A stretch of 8,383 nt of DNA from Flavobacteriales bacterium UBA5871 (GTDB taxonomy: Bacteria > Bacteroidota > Bacteroidia > Flavobacteriales_D > Crocinitomicaceae). Where the stretch lies: the NCBI GenBank assembly GCA_002432085.1, contig DJFN01000195.1, forward strand, positions 1 through 8,383. Direction: 5' to 3'. Below, piece after piece: positions 5,572 to 8,383 of the stretch (the stretch's first letter is position 1; the number at the start of each line of letters is the position of its first letter). Under the pieces are notes generated by a model. The model saw only the letters and a program-made list of their open reading frames with translations, was not told the origin of the DNA and ran no database searches. Position numbers and translations under genes: made by a program.

Positions 5572-7980
5572 CTACAACGCTAACGACAAACCGATTTTTA
5601 CCGTGAAGTTGTCTTTTACATAGATGCTGGAATACGGCCCGTAATTGTAGAAAGCGCCGATTCCGATCCCAAGGAAGCTCACATTTAAGATTTTGTCGAC
5701 GAGAACGCCGGCTTCGTAATAGCCTTTGTTCATATCCTGGAACGGTTCTTCGCCTTCCGGCAAAAAATGCTCGTTGCGACCGCTGAACGTTCCGATTCCC
5801 ATGGCGTGGTGCAGAACGATCTGCGGTGAAGTCCATTTCTTATTCGTTTTGAATTGCTTGAAAGCAAAGCGGGTGAAAACAGCCACTTGTTCCTTGTTGA
5901 AGAATCCCGAAGCTTTCATGGTTTCAAAGGTATTCATCACCGAAATGTTCCAGTCGCGGCCCGTTCCGGGTGCGTTGTGCGTAAGGAACAACGGCACATC
6001 GCCCATTGTCTTTCCGGCGGAAATGAGGTAAGAGAATTTTCCGACCGCGCGGATCGGAATATCCTGCTGGATGTTGATATTGAAACGCTGGTAATCCAGT
6101 TTCGAGGCTCCGATACCGGAAATTCCCTGCGTCATCTTTGCACTGATACGCGGCCATCTGGAACCTTTTGAAACGCGTTTTGTGCCGAGATACATGATCT
6201 TTTCACGGATCGTCCAGATCACTTCCACACTTGCTTCGGCGAGATCGAACGGATTGTCTCGGGAGAAAACGCTGCCGTCGGGAGCCGTGTACTCGTAGCC
6301 ATCGGTGAGACGGATGCGCTGGTAATTCACGCTTCCCAGTACTTTGAACCGCGGTGTGATATAGCCGCTCAGCGCCACCTCGGCTTTACGCTGTTGTTCC
6401 ATATTGGCCACATACAAATGACGGTACATATTCCCGAAAGAGAACGATGATTCATCCGCCAGGAAGGTATAGCCGCCGCGTTCCACCAGATCTTCCTGGA
6501 ACGAGCCGTGAATGGTCACAAAATGTTTCGGAAAAAGGATGCAGCTGGCATAACCACCATACTTCCAGGCTTTATCGCGCGTACCATAACCGAAGTAGCC
6601 GCCGATCGTAGCGCGCTTCCACAATTTATCACTGGTTTCGAGTCCGGCACCAATGCGATAGCCTTCGTAATCGCGGTAATCGACCAGACGCTTGAGATCA
6701 AACTGCACGTAGCCCAGCGGAATTTTACCACTCGTCAAAGCAGAAATGGCACCGAGCTTCTCCTCGAAATGATTGGCCTGGGAGAGACTGTCGATCATGC
6801 GATATGTTTCGAGCTCTTTATCCGTTAAATCGTATTTCCTGCGGTTGTCCCAATGCGTACTGTCTTTTTCGTTGGCATCGATAGCCGTTTCCACCGTTAC
6901 GGCGTTAAAACGCTGTTTGGAAACGTCGGCGCCCAGCTTGATGTTGTCAATATATGTCGTTCCTTTTGCGACGAGGTAGCCGTTTTCCAGATCGGAATTC
7001 AGACGCAAAGCCGGAAAGACGGCTTCCATAGACAATTTTCCAGGGAACCATTTACGACCGTCGACGAGCAGGTATTCCTGGATGACTTTCGGCTGAATGC
7101 TTTCGGATTTCTCGGCCGGCTCGGCGATCACTTTCTCCAGTGCATAGCCGTTCGTATTAATGTACAGCCAGCCTTTCATTCCGTCGAAATTCTTATCCTT
7201 TCGCGGCTGGAAACGAATCGTATAGGTTGTTCCGATATCGGTTACAGTGGAATCTTCGAGGATGAACAGGTAACGACGGATACTTCCCAATGCCAGCGGA
7301 TTGAGGTACAATTTTCCTAACAGCGTGAACTGGTTTTCGTAGAAATTGAACGACTGCATTTCGTTGGCGAAGGTGGAAAACGCCGGATCGGAAAAGCCGG
7401 AAACTTTGTAAGCCGTGATCACTTCTTTCTCGCGGTACGGCGGATCGAACGATTTCTCGGTCGTGCTTTCCATCATGAACAAATGCTGCTTGCCGAACAG
7501 GTTGCGGATCTCCACCAGGCTGGAATCGGTGGTCGTGTCGGGAATCTGCGCCAGCGCATCCGGGTCCATTGTAAACACGAATTTGCTGTAGCTTGTATAC
7601 ATGAAGGCTTCGTCGCCCATAGGATGGTTCTTTTTGCGATTGGCGATCGCCAGCTCCATAATGCGCTCAGCCGGGTTCACGCCCGGTACCACCACAAATT
7701 CGTCGAGCTCGTTGCCTACCGGATTCAACAAGATCGTATCGCCGATAGTGGAAACGGCAATCGTGGTATCACGATATTCTGCGGATTCGAACGTCAGCGA
7801 TTGCGCTCCGGCCGGAATCTGGAAATAACCGTCGATATCCGCCAGGAACGGATTTCCCGGATTTGGCTCGACACGAACAAACGGGATGGATGTCAGGGTT
7901 TCACCGTCGAGGATCTGTACGTTCTGGGCAAATGCGCCGGTGGAAATGAGCAGAAGGAGGGCAAGTAAAATTCGTGTCAT
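5572..7980 (-). CDS. DUF5686-type outer-membrane protein with carboxypeptidase-regulatory-like domain
   Basis: An 802-aa exported protein of unknown function, typical of Bacteroidota. It has a clear signal peptide (MTRILLALLLLISTGAFA, cleavage likely after Ala18; no lipobox Cys). A short beta-sandwich follows at about 20-86, resembling carboxypeptidase D regulatory-like (CarboxypepD_reg-like) domains. Next comes the segment NPAERIMELAIANRKKN (102-118) with FMYTSYSKFVF (126-136), which I recognise as the DUF5686 hallmark. The C-terminal half (from about 440) shows alternating amphipathic strands rich in Gly and aromatics, and ends with a NYGPY turn (779-783) and a final strand, consistent with an outer-membrane beta-barrel. 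The last residue is Leu rather than the common Phe. An in-frame stop 21 nt upstream of the ATG bounds the start. It is transcribed alone, convergent to the MFS gene and divergent from the radical SAM gene. Confidence 0.82.
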   Translation of the reverse strand: MTRILLALLLLISTGAFAQNVQILDGETLTSIPFVRVEPNPGNPFLADIDGYFQIPAGAQSLTFESAEYRDTTIAVSTIGDTILLNPVGNELDEFVVVPGVNPAERIMELAIANRKKNHPMGDEAFMYTSYSKFVFTMDPDALAQIPDTTTDSSLVEIRNLFGKQHLFMMESTTEKSFDPPYREKEVITAYKVSGFSDPAFSTFANEMQSFNFYENQFTLLGKLYLNPLALGSIRRYLFILEDSTVTDIGTTYTIRFQPRKDKNFDGMKGWLYINTNGYALEKVIAEPAEKSESIQPKVIQEYLLVDGRKWFPGKLSMEAVFPALRLNSDLENGYLVAKGTTYIDNIKLGADVSKQRFNAVTVETAIDANEKDSTHWDNRRKYDLTDKELETYRMIDSLSQANHFEEKLGAISALTSGKIPLGYVQFDLKRLVDYRDYEGYRIGAGLETSDKLWKRATIGGYFGYGTRDKAWKYGGYASCILFPKHFVTIHGSFQEDLVERGGYTFLADESSFSFGNMYRHLYVANMEQQRKAEVALSGYITPRFKVLGSVNYQRIRLTDGYEYTAPDGSVFSRDNPFDLAEASVEVIWTIREKIMYLGTKRVSKGSRWPRISAKMTQGISGIGASKLDYQRFNINIQQDIPIRAVGKFSYLISAGKTMGDVPLFLTHNAPGTGRDWNISVMNTFETMKASGFFNKEQVAVFTRFAFKQFKTNKKWTSPQIVLHHAMGIGTFSGRNEHFLPEGEEPFQDMNKGYYEAGVLVDKILNVSFLGIGIGAFYNYGPYSSIYVKDNFTVKIGLSLAL

Positions 7981-8087
7981 ACGTTTTGAAATCTGTGACT
8001 AAGACATTCGGTGTCCCGAAAAGTTACAGCGAAGTTAAACTTTGCTGGTAAAGAACGGCTTTTCTACCTATTTTCGTGTAACAAGCT
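7981..8087. promoter_or_regulatory. Divergent intergenic region, expected to hold two promoters
   Basis: This 107-bp gap separates the start codons of two divergent genes, so both promoters should lie here. On the plus strand, TTTG (8041-8044) and TATTTTCG (8069-8076, one mismatch to TAnnTTTG) are candidate -33 and -7 boxes, but the 24-bp spacing is long and would leave a leader of only a few bases. On the minus strand, TAACTTTT (reverse complement of 8020-8027) also has one mismatch to the -7 box. Neither is convincing alone. No Shine-Dalgarno motif precedes either start, and no inverted repeat suggesting an operator was found. Confidence 0.35.
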
Positions 8088-8383
8088 ATGAAACCGGCAC
8101 TTCGTGATTCTTTCCGCATTTTGTCTACGCTTTCTGTTTCGAGGGCATGGAATCTCGTGTTGCTGAAAAGCTCGTACCTGTTCTCGAAATGGACGAAGCG
8201 TTCCATGCACCTGGGACAGCCGTTTGCGCTCAGCATGGAACCAACGACGGCCTGCAATCTCGGTTGTCCGGCGTGTACGAGCGGTTTGAAAGAATTCACC
8301 CGTCCGACCGGCAAGCTGAACCTGGAAAATCACACTCAATGGCTGCAGCAGGTGAAACGCTCGACGTTCTACATCAATTACTA
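8088..8383 (+). CDS. Radical SAM protein, N-terminal part (runs off the window)
   Basis: First 98 codons of a radical SAM enzyme. The [4Fe-4S]-binding CxxxCxxC motif is Cys56, Cys60 and Cys63 in MEPTTACNLGCPACTSGL (50-67), directly after the first barrel strand FALSME. The following EFTRPTGKL (69-77) and FYINY at the edge fit a Bacteroidota family I recall with EPTTxCNLxCPxCxSG...FTRPTG...FYxxGEP, usually annotated as radical SAM/SPASM proteins. The SPASM domain itself would lie outside the window, so that subfamily is inference and the substrate is unknown. The start is bounded by an in-frame TAA at 8079-8081; the first 40 residues are basic and helical with no signal peptide. It is cytosolic by prediction and divergent from the DUF5686 gene. 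Confidence 0.88.
   Translation, partial: MKPALRDSFRILSTLSVSRAWNLVLLKSSYLFSKWTKRSMHLGQPFALSMEPTTACNLGCPACTSGLKEFTRPTGKLNLENHTQWLQQVKRSTFYINY

Noticed and set aside
6853..7320. Plus-strand open frames inside the minus-strand DUF5686 gene (also 7483-7968)
   Set aside because: The minus-strand frame is one intact 802-codon protein with a signal peptide and family motifs; the antisense frames show no coding character.
8041..8076. Promoter of the radical SAM gene (TTTG plus TATTTTCG)
   Set aside because: The 24-bp spacing is too long and the -7 box is imperfect; it would leave a nearly leaderless transcript. It is noted only inside the intergenic entry.

Overview
The window looks like chromosomal DNA of a Bacteroidota bacterium, most likely Flavobacteriales (possibly a Fluviicola/Crocinitomicaceae relative; the family is a guess from protein style). 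Evidence: an F-type ATP synthase cluster with Bacteroidota-like subunits, a large DUF5686-type protein with an N-terminal carboxypeptidase-regulatory-like domain (a family I know only from Bacteroidota), start codons with A/T-rich upstream sequence and no Shine-Dalgarno motif, and intergenic repeats of a kind I associate with this phylum.

Layout. (1) 14-3892, plus strand: atpE-atpF-atpH-atpA-atpG, encoding subunits c, b, delta, alpha and gamma. The subunit a gene (atpB) is presumably just upstream of the window. The cluster ends at a clear intrinsic terminator (3913-3950), and no beta (atpD) or epsilon (atpC) gene follows, so these must lie elsewhere, a split arrangement I recall from Flavobacteriia. 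(2) 4059-5354, plus strand: a 12-TM MFS efflux-type transporter in its own unit. (3) 5572-7980, minus strand: an 802-aa exported DUF5686-type protein predicted to end in an outer-membrane beta-barrel. (4) 8088 to the right edge, plus strand: the N-terminal 98 codons of a radical SAM protein, divergent from the DUF5686 gene.

The genes are ordinary; the structured DNA between them is the less expected part. Three of the four atp gene junctions in the window carry an inverted repeat: a 14-bp stem directly after atpE, a small terminator-like hairpin between atpH and atpA, and a 17-bp stem built from an AATTGAAAATGG-type repeat between atpA and atpG. Between the convergent MFS and DUF5686 genes sits a 177-bp nested palindromic element with perfect 19-bp terminal inverted repeats and a C(UUCG)G-capped core, resembling a REP/MITE-like dispersed element.

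Functionally, the atp genes build the proton-driven ATP synthase (c and b in the membrane, delta as stalk connector, alpha and gamma in F1). The three other genes show no evident link to it or to each other. I saw no tRNA, rRNA, CRISPR array, transposase or phage gene, and no convincing case for a wholly new gene system.
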